From Phycomyces blakesleeanus NRRL 1555(-) (Eukaryota; Mucoromycota; Mucoromycetes; Mucorales; Phycomycetaceae), in the NCBI RefSeq assembly GCF_001638985.1, contig NW_017265137.1, forward strand, positions 2,939,722 through 3,003,721: DNA of 64,000 bases. Direction: 5' to 3'. The translations under genes and the position numbers were made by a program. Shown here piece by piece: positions 48,051 through 57,949 of this stretch. The notes below the pieces were generated by a model. It made no database searches. It saw only the letters and a program-made list of their open reading frames with translations, and had not been told where the DNA came from. How positions within the stretch are numbered: the stretch's first letter is position 1; each line of letters opens with the position of its first letter.

Positions 48051-50841
48051 CTATTTTCGTTCTTTTGTATTCCATACATAAAGAGAAGGAAAGTCAACGT
48101 AAAAAAGTTTTTCATATGATGGGTGTGTAGCATTATAGTTGAAATATCTTATTAAAGTAGTGTTTTTTCTGGAATTTGCAACATCCTCTGGGTTAGAAGA
48201 TGGATTATAATATATGGGTTGGGCATTTTCTAGATGGATTGAAAGTCGTTGATGGCTGGGATACTCTTGATGAAGCTTGAAAGAAAATATTCTCCAGCAT
48301 GCTTCAGAAGCGGAGACATACCAAGCATCAAGAAACTCATTAACTTTGTTTACATGCTCTTGTTGTTGTTGTTGTGGAGTGGAATTGGTGGGTGTAGGCT
48401 GCACACGGGCCATTGCACGATCATGTCCTTTATATATATATTTGTAGAGGTATTTTACGGCAGAAACAGAGGTGCTAATCTCAACATTTATATGAGCATT
48501 GTATTTTGCACATATGTATCTATTGTGTGGAATAACCCATCCATTATCCATGATCTTTGGCCCTCTTCTAATAACTCTTCCATTTAAACTGCGTTGATAA
48601 ATAGGATATCCGTTTTCACCATTGCTAGTCTCATTGCAAAGCTTTTTAGGATAATACTTTGAACAGATCCCATTCTTCATGCATGATGCTTTTGGATATT
48701 TCTTTCCGCATAGGCCATGCATCATGCATTTTTTACTGTTTCATATGACAATGGCTCAGTTTCAGGATCTGGGATTTCAGCCGAAACTATTCTGTCAAAA
48801 TCTTCTATTGTTTTTGGTTTATCTTGTGGTCGCAAAATCAAAAGAATGTGGGCATGAGGAAGTCCACGCTTTTGGAATTCAATGACATATATAAAGGCCA
48901 AAACTTTCCCCAGAATATTTTTTTTGTAAGGTCAATCATGAGCTCTTTGAGCTTCATATTGAAAACCCGAGAACAAAGATCTGGTCTGTCATTAGCTTTT
49001 TGCCCAGCCAACAGGGAATTTGTGATTTCTGGCCACTTTGAATTGCAAGTGAAAGTTATGAACAAATCAGGCTTGCCAAAACGACGCACAATACTCATTG
49101 AATCTTGATAAAGTTGAGCCATATACCGGGGGCTACCAATAAAAGAAGATGGAAGAATAACTCTCTTTCCAAGATTTGCAAGATTACAATCGTTATGGAT
49201 AACAGCATCCTGAATTCTACTATAAAGATCTACACAGAGACGATTTTGATTGCTGGTGATGAAGTGCAGCTGATAGTGCTCAACTTTGGCATACATATCA
49301 ACAATATATTGTTGAAAGAGACGGCCAAAAAGATGGAGGAGGTGATGTGTGTTGCGTCAATACATCAAACGGTTTGAGTACCATTGCATTACTGTAACAT
49401 GCTCTCCTGACAATGAGCTGGCATCAATGGTCCAACCATCTTCACTATGTGGAAAGAGTAGCACATAGTGTAAAGCATCATAAGATCGGTGGTACTCATT
49501 GATGTTCTGTTGGAAGTTGGCTCTGGTGTGCAGCACAATGTCTCTTGAAGTACCCTCTTCATTATTCATAATAAGAACTGCTATTTCACTTGCAGTTGGA
49601 GCATTGTACCGTCTTTGATCCCGAGGCCCCTCAGCTACTAAACGCAAAGTGAGATCTATAGATTGTCTCTTTTCCTGAGAAATTTGATCCATTGTTCTGA
49701 AGAGATGTACGAATGGATTTGTTTCCATAAGAATGGACTGAATCTTCTCCAAAACACTTCTCTCCAATTGTGTGGAATGGTACTGTCTTTGATCTATCTG
49801 AGCAGCACTATCATAAATATAGATCTGAGCGAATTTTGGGTGAGCAATATCAGATTCTGTCACTGGCAAAATAGATCCAATTCTATGACAAATTGTTCCT
49901 TGAATTCAGAAGTTGTATGCCCCATTGATATTGTTGCCAACAGAGGTATCAATTTTAGCTCTCAAAGAAGTAAAGCTCATTGTACTATTATAGCTTCAAA
50001 TGTTTTCAAGAAACTTCTTTCCATCACGTGTTCTATAGTTCAAAAGCTTAGCAATTCCTGCAGGTGTTGGCTCAATTTGGGGGAGAACATGCTTTTCTTT
50101 GTTACAACACATAGAGAACGTGGGGCTTCTTAAAGAAGAACGACTGTTTTTTTCATGTGCCCACATCATTGCCCCACAAAATTGACACTCGATATCCATA
50201 TCTCCCCTGTTATCAACTGCTGGTTCTTAAATAGCTGGAAGTTGGACAATATTATTCAAGTCTCTGCCTCGATTTCTAGATCCTCTTGCTCTGCTACTGT
50301 TATTGTTTGGACAAAATCTGCTTATAATTTGGCTATGATCAGTTCCGTTACAGTGAGAACAATGGAGTGAAATTGATCCTCTATTCACAGTTAAAATCTC
50401 CTCGACTTCTTCTTCTCTTCCAGTCACTTCTTCATCGGATAAAGTCTCCTCAATCTCTTCTTCCATGACTGCTTCAAGAACTTCAGTAATAGTCTCATTT
50501 GCGAGTGAAAATTCAGTCAACTCAGAAACTGAAATAGAAGTCGATGTTTCTATGTCCAAATTTTGGTCTTGGACAGGCTCACTTCTTATTCTCAAGGCAG
50601 CAGCTATTTTTTTATAAACATATTTATTATTAAAATATATATATAATACTTGCCGTAATATGCATAAGTATATAAATAAATAGTTACTTTGGCTACTTTC
50701 TGCAGGATATTCATCTACATTAGTTCTCTTTTGAGGAATGTGGAGAGAAATGTTCTTTGGGTTCATGAGACATTGCTTATAAGTACTTCTGCTATGTGCA
50801 AGCATATGGCAAGCAGCACAATGATGTTGAGTAGATGACAT
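48051..50841 (-). pseudogene. Helitron RepHel N-terminal and HUH endonuclease part, broken
   Basis: It starts at 50841 (MSSTQHHCAACHML) with a C-x2-C..H..C motif. A short intron (about 50600-50690) follows, then an acidic stretch and a second finger (CSHCNGTDHSQIISRFC). After an in-frame TAA comes CQFCGAMMWAHEK, the usual Helitron N-domain. AKIDTSVGNN, YRSSYDA-like text and GEHVTVMQWYSNRL follow. Next are GSPRYMAQLYQDSM, FGKPDLFITFTCN, and the HUH motif RGLPHAHIL (near 48843-48868) in a shifted frame. The Tyr motif region YLYKYIYKGHDRA is near 48440. Frame changes near 48905 and 48735 and stops near 49357 and 49890 disable it. The HUH domain nicks and rejoins single strands. Confidence 0.88.
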
Positions 50842-51330
50842 TTTATTTTTCGGGTTTTTTTTTCAAAGTTTGAGTTTGGTTTGATAGTTGTATAAGTTTT
50901 TTGGCAATAGTTTGTAAAATAAATTCAAGGGGTTAATATCTTGGTATATCATGTGACATAGTAATGTCAGGAGCGGATTGGAATTGGCACTCAATTCCAA
51001 TCCTACCCAATCAGGAACAACTACTCCAACCACAGTAGTTGGGTGAGCAAGGCCAAGAAGAAGAAGACAACCATTGCTCAGCAAGATACTGCAGCAAAAG
51101 GACTTAGCTAGAATCTAGGATACTGCGGCATCTTATAAATTAATATAAATATCACAAATATTATCACAAATAAACATTATCTTTATCTTCATATTTCATT
51201 CTATCTTATTATCTTATTGTGTGACTTCTTGCACATTAGAGTAAAAGTGCTAGATTTTAGATGTGAATAGATGTTTTACAGACAAATTTGTATATCACGT
51301 GATGCTGCTAATTTTGATTGATTTTAGATA
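50842..51330. other. Spacer between Helitron and element E, with a 12-bp-arm palindrome
   Basis: GGATTGGAATTG and CAATTCCAATCC (50975-51003) form a perfect hairpin around a 5-nt loop. The remainder is AT-rich with no gene. The Helitron 5' end must lie in here. Confidence 0.5.
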
Positions 51331-51745
51331 CTGGTTTTATCCATTCAATTGGTGCCCATTTCCATCTAATTAGCATCTGTTTCCATCTAATTAGAACCCA
51401 TTGACATCTGATTGGCTTCCATAGAAATTGAATTTGCGTCCATTGCCAACTGAATTTGCTCCCATTGCCATCTGAATTTGCTCCCCCCCTTTTACTATTG
51501 GCGGAAGGGTATATGGCACTCAAATTTTTTATCCTTACGCCTTACAATTTTTTTATATAACCATAGTATTTTTTTTTTGTAAACGTCATACTTTTTTTTG
51601 TAAACTTCATACTTTTTTTTTGTAAACGTCGTATTTTTTTTTGTAAACGTCGAATTTTTTTTATATAACCATAGTATTTTTTTTGTAAATGTCGTATTTT
51701 TTTATATAACTGTAGTATTTTTTTTGTAAACGTCGTATTTTTTTG
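51331..51745. repeat. Left TIR of element E
   Basis: The inverse of about 56155-56529. The outer half has about 20-bp direct repeats built on CCATTGCCATCTGAATTTG and CATCTAATTAG. The inner half has alternating TTTTTTGTAAACGTCGTA and TATATAACCATAGTA units. Such subterminal repeats often act as transposase binding sites; here that is inference. Confidence 0.88.
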
Positions 51746-52033
51746 GCATAAAACATGGATATTTTTATTAGGCATAATTAGTTGATAGAGAAATAGAACA
51801 CATAATAAGAAGTAAGATATAATGAAATACAAAGTAATAAAAAAAGAAAAGCATAAAGCAGTAAAATAAATAAAAAAAGAGGGACATAAAGTGGTAAAAA
51901 AAATAAGATAAAGAGGGACATAAAGTGGTAAAAAAAAAAATAAGAAAAAGAGGGACATAAAGTAGTAAAAAATAAAAATAAAATAAAAAAAGACATAGAG
52001 TGTAAAGAGCTTAAATAGACATAAAAGACATAC

Positions 52034-53566
52034 TTAAAGCTTTTGCTCTCTGTTCAAACAGCGAGGAAAGAATGAAATGGCATGGTTAATCCAACCCAAA
52101 CAGTCCAAAAGGGTGACAGTCTTAGCTGATTCTGTAATCCTTAAGATGAACCCGTCTGACTCTGTAATCTCTTCTCTGCGGACATCAAACTTGATCTTGG
52201 ACCACATTTTCTCAATTGGATTCAGGAAAGGTGAATACACAGGAAGATATGCACACTTGTACCCATGGGAAGAAATAAAGTCTTTCACTTCATCGGCCTT
52301 ATGGATAGGAGCATTATCCATGATGAGATAACGTCCTTGCATACCCTGGCTGTCCAGAACGTCCATTGTATGACTAAGAAAGTCGAGGTAGTGCTGGGTT
52401 CTAGTGCCAATTCGGCCATTCACCTCAATGTTGGTGTAGATGTCCAACTTTCTCTTCTTCTTGGTTGCGACTGCAGTGGGTTTCTTCAACGAGAGGCTGA
52501 CAATCCCTCTCTCGCACATTGCGCCAAGGATGGTGATGGACACACCTCTCTGCGTCGGGACAGTTGTCATAGCCGGGGTGCCACTGACAGAACGGCCAAA
52601 AGTTCTCTTGATGTGCATGTTGAAGCCTGCTTCATCGATGAACACACAGTTTGACAGATAGTTGAAATCTGCAAGTTATTGCCACTCCAAAATGCAGTCT
52701 CGTCTCATCTCAATTGTGTTGACGTCGTCTCTCTTCTCAGGCAGCTTCTCCAACTTCTTCATCGTCAGGGCACACTTCTTCACCAAGTGCTTCTGGATTG
52801 CTGATTTGGTAATCTGCAGCCCAGAGAACTCTTCCATGACAGCTATCCTTGCTTGTTCCAAGGTAGCATCTGGTTTATTTTCGAAAAACTTCAAAAAAAA
52901 AGTAGAGTGCACCTGGAACAACTTTTGGTTGCCATGTTTTCGTTCTTTAGGCGCAGAAACCTCCTCAACCTCCATCGTCTTCAGCCTATTGGACTCATCA
53001 GTCTCCACTGTGGCAGCATCAAAATCGGCCTGGATCTTCTCTCTGGCCAGCCTGACATAGTTCTGGGCAGTCTGGACATTGATCCCCATTTCCCTGGCAG
53101 CGGCAGCAGCAGTCTGGTTTTCCGAGAAAACCAAGGAGAAAAGCTTGTTCACCTGGTTTTGGTTGTACTTTTGGTACGAACCTTGACCTATGCTTTTTGC
53201 AGTGGGAACAGAATCAGGATTGACCTTCTCTGGCAGATTCGTCTTCGGCTTCTGTGCAACAATTGTCTTGGTTGTGGCCTTGTTGACTTCGGTTGGCAGG
53301 AAACTTTTGAGACTGAGGAGGTTTGTGACTGCTGGGTTTCTGGCCGAGGTACGGGTCCATTCCATATCTGCATGGTTGACAAAGACATCTGTCACAGATC
53401 GGAATACAACTTCTCCATGCATTTCGTCGATAATCTCTTGGTTGAAATCGCACAAGGGGTCGAAAGCAATTCCAGAAAACTGGGTTTGGTCTGCAGAACC
53501 GCTGTGACTGATCATTTCACAGTGCTTGTCCATAACAAATTCAAGGGAATTGTTGGAAGTAGGCAT
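52034..53566 (-). pseudogene. DD34E Tc1/mariner-like transposase of element E, one stop
   Basis: A single frame of 510 codons has one TAA (52673-52675, WNQ-like context EWQ*LADF). The N-terminal 130 residues are unrecognised. HTH-like segments follow: QNQVNKLFSLVFSENQ with AAAAAREMGINVQTAQNYV near residues 135-170, and ITKSAIQKHLVKK near 255. The catalytic core is CVFIDEAGFN, YLIMDNAPIH and YSPFLNPIEKMW, with 34 residues between the second Asp and the Glu. It is longer than Tc1 transposases because of the N-terminal extension. CAA to TAA is one C-to-T step. It would cut and paste at TA. Confidence 0.9.
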
Positions 53567-54174
53567 TTTTTTTGAAAATAAAAAGGGTGTTAAAATCGAG
53601 GAAGAAAGATAACTGAGAAACTTTTATTAAGACACTGGGGTATATATACCAAAAAAAATATTTTAATAACAAACGTTTCTACCAAGGTATAGTCTTGTCC
53701 TGTTGTCTTAATATATTTGGATAAAGAACATGTTGAAGAATAATGAATGTTTACATATTAAGCTTCTTCACACTTTTAAGAACATTTATTTTATTAGCCG
53801 ATTTACAGTGCTACCAGAGCCTTTATGGTGTCCTGTCTTCTGTCTCAAAGGAAGGGGTAGGATTTCTCCTCATGGGTTTGCCCAACCAAAAAAAAAATAA
53901 AAAAAAAGAAAGTTTTTTTTTGTATAGAGCCAAGGAAAAGCTCGAAATTCAGTTATTGAGATTTTCAGTTTTTCAGAAATGTCTGCGGTTAGATACCATT
54001 TTATTTTCAGTTATTAAGATTTTCAGTTATTCAGTTATTGAGACTTTCAGTTTTTCAGTTTTTCAGTTTTTCAGAAATTATTTGCAAAAAAATGGTTATG
54101 TATATTATAAAAATTTATGAATAAAAATGCTAGTTATACTATTTGGAGAATTATTTTTAAAATTGCTATTACAT

Positions 54175-54360
54175 TTTTCTTTTTTTTATTTCTCTTTTTT
54201 TTTATTTCTTTTTTTTTTATTTCTTTTTTTTTTATTTCTTTTTTTTTTCTTTTTTTTTATTTCTTTTTTTTTTATTTTTTATTTTTTTTTTATTTCTTTT
54301 TTTTATTTTTTTTATTTTTTCATCTCTTTTTTTCATCTGTTTTTTTATTTCTTTTTTTTT
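54175..54360 (+). repeat. Poly-T ladder, (T6-10 A TTTC)n
   Basis: Runs of TTTTTTTTATTTC repeat about twenty times. Phe-rich open frames here are artefacts of the repeat. Confidence 0.9.
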
Positions 54361-55556
54361 GTCATGAGCTTGTGCTATTTTTTGTTACTGTTTTTGTGTG
54401 TATAATATTTGGTTTTTTTTTGGTATTTTGTATTATGAGGGTTTCCAAAATTGAGATTGGGTAGTATTGTGAGCAAAGCATAATTCTTGGACCGCTTTCA
54501 GTTGTTTAACAGATTGTTAGACATTTACTTGTTTCGAGTGCAGATTACAAAGAGTTGTTGAGTTTGATATTAAGAAGATCAGGATTCTGACATTGTAAAA
54601 TGGTTGGAGCAGGTGCTGAATAAATATAGCATTTTTGGATTCTTTTTTGTAATGGTATTAGATGCTTGTGTAGGACCAGGTTCATAAGAAATACAATTGC
54701 TGTGGTAGTCAATCAGATTACTGGATATTTGAGATAAAAATTGGCAAGTTTTTGTGTGGTCAGTAGAGTGAATTCTACTGTTGGATTTCGAAAAAATATA
54801 GTCGGCGAAATGCACTTAAAAGCATTATGAATATGTGTAGACTGGTTCCTATCGTATAGGTAGATGTTTGATCTTATAGTTTCTTTGTAGGTGGAGGGTT
54901 GAATTGTCACGTTTTCTTTTCAGATTTATAGCTTTTGTTCAAAATACTATAGATTATTTAGAGATTAATATCAATGACTCCGAGGTATAGGCTTTATTTA
55001 CATATAGAAACATAATGTGATCTGGAAATAATAAAAAAATCCATGAGGTATAGAGCTTTAGGCAGTGTTTTCATTGTCAGAGTAATATTTAGTTGTTGAA
55101 GTGAGCATGAGAATGAGATTTATTGCTGATTTAAGAAGAGAAATAAACAGTTTTGGTATATAAACACCAAATGGAAAGAGAGAGAATTATGATATCTCTT
55201 TTAAAAAAGAATGTTTATAATAAATTTATGGCTGTGGGTAATATATTATCCTATTTATTTTTTATCTCCTTGAGTTCAATTTGTACTACTTTATTTAGTG
55301 GACCTTAGAATATTATTTTTTGATATAAAAAGCTGAAAATATAATGGCTAATACTATTTAACAACAACTCAATCTTCTTTACATCTATTATTGCTGCTTC
55401 AACTTGTGTTCTGATTTTTATCTTGCATCTTAAGTAATTACTATTTAATTATAACTGCTATGTGCTAGATATAACTATATTTATATAAAATATGTCACTT
55501 TAACATATCTTCCTATTTCTTTATTTTTTCACCTTTTATTATCAGAAAACCCTACA

Positions 55557-55940
55557 ATGTTACACGAAAAACTTGAAGAATATAACAGTGCCTTTGAAAA
55601 AAGCATGGAAGAGCTTGAAGAGCCTGAAATGCCAGAAGATCCAAAAAGTTCTGCCCCATCAACAACAGACGAAACCCCCAAAAAAAGTAGAGAGCAATAT
55701 CAAAAGCCTACGGATAAAGATATAAAAAATCTTCTTTATCTCTACTTCATAAGGGGATTAACTATCGAAAAAGCCAGCAAGATAGTAAATATGAAACAAA
55801 CAACTGCTGGTGGCTATATTTTGAAGTGGAGAAAGTCTCCAGTTGTTTTTTTCATTAAAAACAACAAGGAGGCTGCAAGTGACGAAAAAATGAATCTTTT
55901 ATTCAAAACTTACTCTGCAATAAAGAAAGAATACAAATAA
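55557..55940 (+). CDS. Small helix-turn-helix protein of element E, function unknown
   Basis: An intact 127-codon frame is preceded by a possible acceptor (TTATCAG, 14 bp upstream of the ATG). The N-terminal half is acidic (EKSMEELEEPEMPEDP). The C-terminal half has a likely HTH (GLTIEKASKIVNMKQT then GGYILKW) and a basic tail. It lies near the right TIR, divergent from the transposase. It may be a DNA-binding helper or repressor, or a split-off HTH. Neither is proven. It is intact although most frames in the window are broken. Confidence 0.6.
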   Translation: MLHEKLEEYNSAFEKSMEELEEPEMPEDPKSSAPSTTDETPKKSREQYQKPTDKDIKNLLYLYFIRGLTIEKASKIVNMKQTTAGGYILKWRKSPVVFFIKNNKEAASDEKMNLLFKTYSAIKKEYK

Positions 55941-56154
55941 TATCATTGCATTTTCAATTTTAATATAATTATTATAATGAGATACTTGCTTTATTATCTT
56001 ATAACTGCAGTAAGGTATTTAACTTTAACAAAGTAATCTGGAGAAAAGTTTGCATATTCTGTTAATTCTCTCTATAGATATTTTCTATGACGTATCTTTG
56101 TAGAATGATCTACATATATTGAAGTGCTATTACATTAGGTGTTTGGTACTTATA

Positions 56155-56529
56155 TAAAAAAATATAGCAGTTATATAAAAAAATACAACGTTTACAAAAA
56201 AAAAATACTATAGTTATATAAAAAAAATTCGACGTTTACAAAAAAAATACAACGTTTACAAAAAAAAATACTACAGTTATATAAAAAAAATTGTAAGGCG
56301 CAAGGATAAAAAAATTGAGTGCCATGTACCCTTCCGCCAATAGTAAAAGGGGGGGAGCAAATTCAGATGGCAATGGGAGCAAATTCAGATGGCAATGGGA
56401 GCAAATTCAGTTGGCTATGGACACAAATTCAATTTCTATGGAAGCCAATCAGATGTCAATGAGTTCTAATTAGATGGAAACAGATGCTAATTAGATGGAA
56501 ATGGGCGCCAATTGAATGGATAAAACCAG
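56155..56529. repeat. Right TIR of element E
   Basis: The inverse of 51331-51745. It holds the same two repeat classes, including three copies of GGCAATGGGAGCAAATTCAG-type units at 56365-56412. Confidence 0.88.
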
Positions 56530-56531
56530 TA

Positions 56532-56766
56532 TGTCTTGGTTAACAAAAAAGGGAACCAAATGGTATAATATTGAGGGCATATGTTAAAAGGAATAACCGA
56601 TTGGATACCTGACTTAAGGATTTCTATCTACGATGTCAACTCTGACACAAAAGCTTGACCAATTCAGCTACGTTTACAGTGAATTCGAGGATAGCCTAGA
56701 TCAGAAACAACAATTATGAATCCAACAAAATGAATAAAAAGCAACTTAAGTAGATGCACTAACATT
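56532..56766. other. 3' flank of tRNA-Glu with a dispersed repeat
   Basis: GATGTCAACTCTGACA near 56632 and TTGACCAATTCAGCTACG with GATAGCCTAGATCAG (56655-56705) recur near 20000-20066. No gene is seen. Confidence 0.45.
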
Positions 56767-56838
56767 TTCCCCAACGGGGAATCGAACCCCGGTCACGACG
56801 GTGAAAGCGACGGATCATAACCACTAGACCATTGAGGA
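56767..56838 (-). tRNA. tRNA-Glu (anticodon TTC)
   Basis: On the minus strand acceptor TCCTCAA pairs with TTGGGGA (one T-G). The D arm is GTCT..GATC-like, with box A TGGTCTAGTGGTTA. The anticodon stem is CGTCG/CGTCG-type around CTTTCAC. The T arm CCGGG/CCCGT-type surrounds TTCGATTC. Discriminator A, 72 nt, no intron. An LTR starts 11 bp upstream of its 5' end. Confidence 0.93.
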
Positions 56839-56848
56839 AACACGTGCA

Positions 56849-57205
56849 TGACATTATGTGCTGTAAAATCTTGTACCATTAACCAAAAACATATTTGTTT
56901 GATGTGACGTCAACTTATGGACAGACTATTAAGTTATGGACAGTGCAAAGTCGTGACTCCATCTCCGGACACAACAAAATCCGATTTCTTGGATTTATTT
57001 TCTCTCTCCCTCTTTTTCCTTTTTTCTTGCTATTGACATTTAAATTCCCACTAGACTTTAAATGCTTTTCCCCTTTTTTCTATTTTTTCTTTGATTTTTA
57101 TTTCCTTTTTAGCTTGCTTCTCTTTGCATTGCACTTGTTCCTTTACACTTCTTGATATTACTTCTTTAGTATGCTTCCCGAGAGTTCATATTTTTTAGTA
57201 GTTTG
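56849..57205 (+). mobile_element. 5' part of a gypsy-like LTR upstream of tRNA-Glu
   Basis: It starts TGACATTATGTGCTGT and aligns with 25943-26300 (TTTGATGTGACGTCAACTT, GGACAGTGCAAAGTCGT). It is cut at 57205 by CACTA element D; the related LTR continues past this point (after AGTAGTTTG near 26297). Confidence 0.85.
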
Positions 57206-57420
57206 CACTACAGCAGAGAAAATAGTAATATGTTACCACTTTGGTAACATAACTACTATTTTTTACTTAATAAAAAATGACAGTTATGACTCTGTATAAG
57301 GCCAAAACAGGCACTGTTACAATTTTCACATAGTAAAAAATGGTAGTTATTTATTATGTAAAAAGCCAAAATAAGCATTATTATCATTTTTTCATAATAA
57401 AAACACTGGAAAAACCGCCT
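57206..57420. repeat. Subterminal repeats of element D
   Basis: Several inverted copies of a unit like TTTTTTAC, TAATAAAAAATG, CAGTTAT, plus TGTTACCACTTTGGTAACA, a near-perfect palindrome. Related units lie at the right end of element A (10905-10970). In CACTA elements such repeats bind the accessory protein; that role here is inferred. Confidence 0.7.
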
Positions 57421-57949
57421 TGATTAACAATGTGACCAGGTTGGTAAACACATATGTAGAAATAGTGATTTTTTTTGACTCAGTGTGTTTTTTGAAGTTC
57501 AGGTCAAAGATATAGTTTTAGTTGGTTTCATTGGTTAACAGAATTTTAGAATATTAGTCTGGTACGGAAAGCTAAATTCACATACAGAGACCTATCATAA
57601 TTCTTATTCTATCACCTTTTTTTTTATTCCTACTATTTTCTGGATTTACTCTCGCAATAATCTATTTATAAACTCATAGTAGAAGAATATATGTCTTTTA
57701 TATACAACAGGCATTCTTGAAAACATTTGAATAAAGACTATGAATTCATAATATCATAATTGTCATGTCTCTTTCTATATTAAGTAATATAGAAAAGAAC
57801 TTGTTAGAAGAATTCAATTAAACAACCATAAAATATAATGCTTTTTTTTTACTATAAAGTTGGTGCAAATAAAGTATATTTTACGCTTGTTTCTCTTTTT
57901 ATTCTCAATAAATCACATCAAACAAAACACATAAAATATTTTCTATTCT

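Larger units (their letters stand above)
45742..50850 (-). mobile_element. Helitron, autonomous type, decayed
   Basis: On the minus strand it carries RepHel-type sequence (HUH endonuclease then PIF1 helicase) and ends CTAG at 45742 followed by T, with a GC-rich hairpin just upstream. That is the classic Helitron 3' end. The 5' TC end could not be placed and lies somewhere between 50842 and about 51130. Confidence 0.88.
51331..56529. mobile_element. Element E, Tc1/mariner-like transposon with long repeat-filled TIRs (5.2 kb)
   Basis: The ends are CTGGTTTTATCCATTCAATT at 51331 and its inverse at 56529, flanked by TA on both sides (51329-51330, 56530-56531). The TIRs are about 375-415 bp (51331-51745, about 56155-56529). 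They contain repeats of GGCAATGGGAGCAAATTCAG type and of ACGTTTACAAAAAAAA type. Inside are a DD34E transposase (minus) and a small HTH gene (plus), divergent and 2 kb apart. The intervening 53580-55540 has a poly-T/A ladder (54175-54360) and AT-rich DNA without a clear gene. Confidence 0.9.

Noticed and set aside
50227..50841. Separate host zinc-finger gene
   Set aside because: It is in the same frame as the Helitron N-domain, separated only by one TAA, so it is best read as part of RepHel.
54117..54464. Phe-rich membrane-like ORF
   Set aside because: Produced by the poly-T ladder in several frames; no composition expected of a gene.
57405..57420. Internal CACTGGAAAAAC as a second CACTA terminus
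   Set aside because: The LTR is interrupted cleanly at 57206, so this is more likely subterminal sequence of D.
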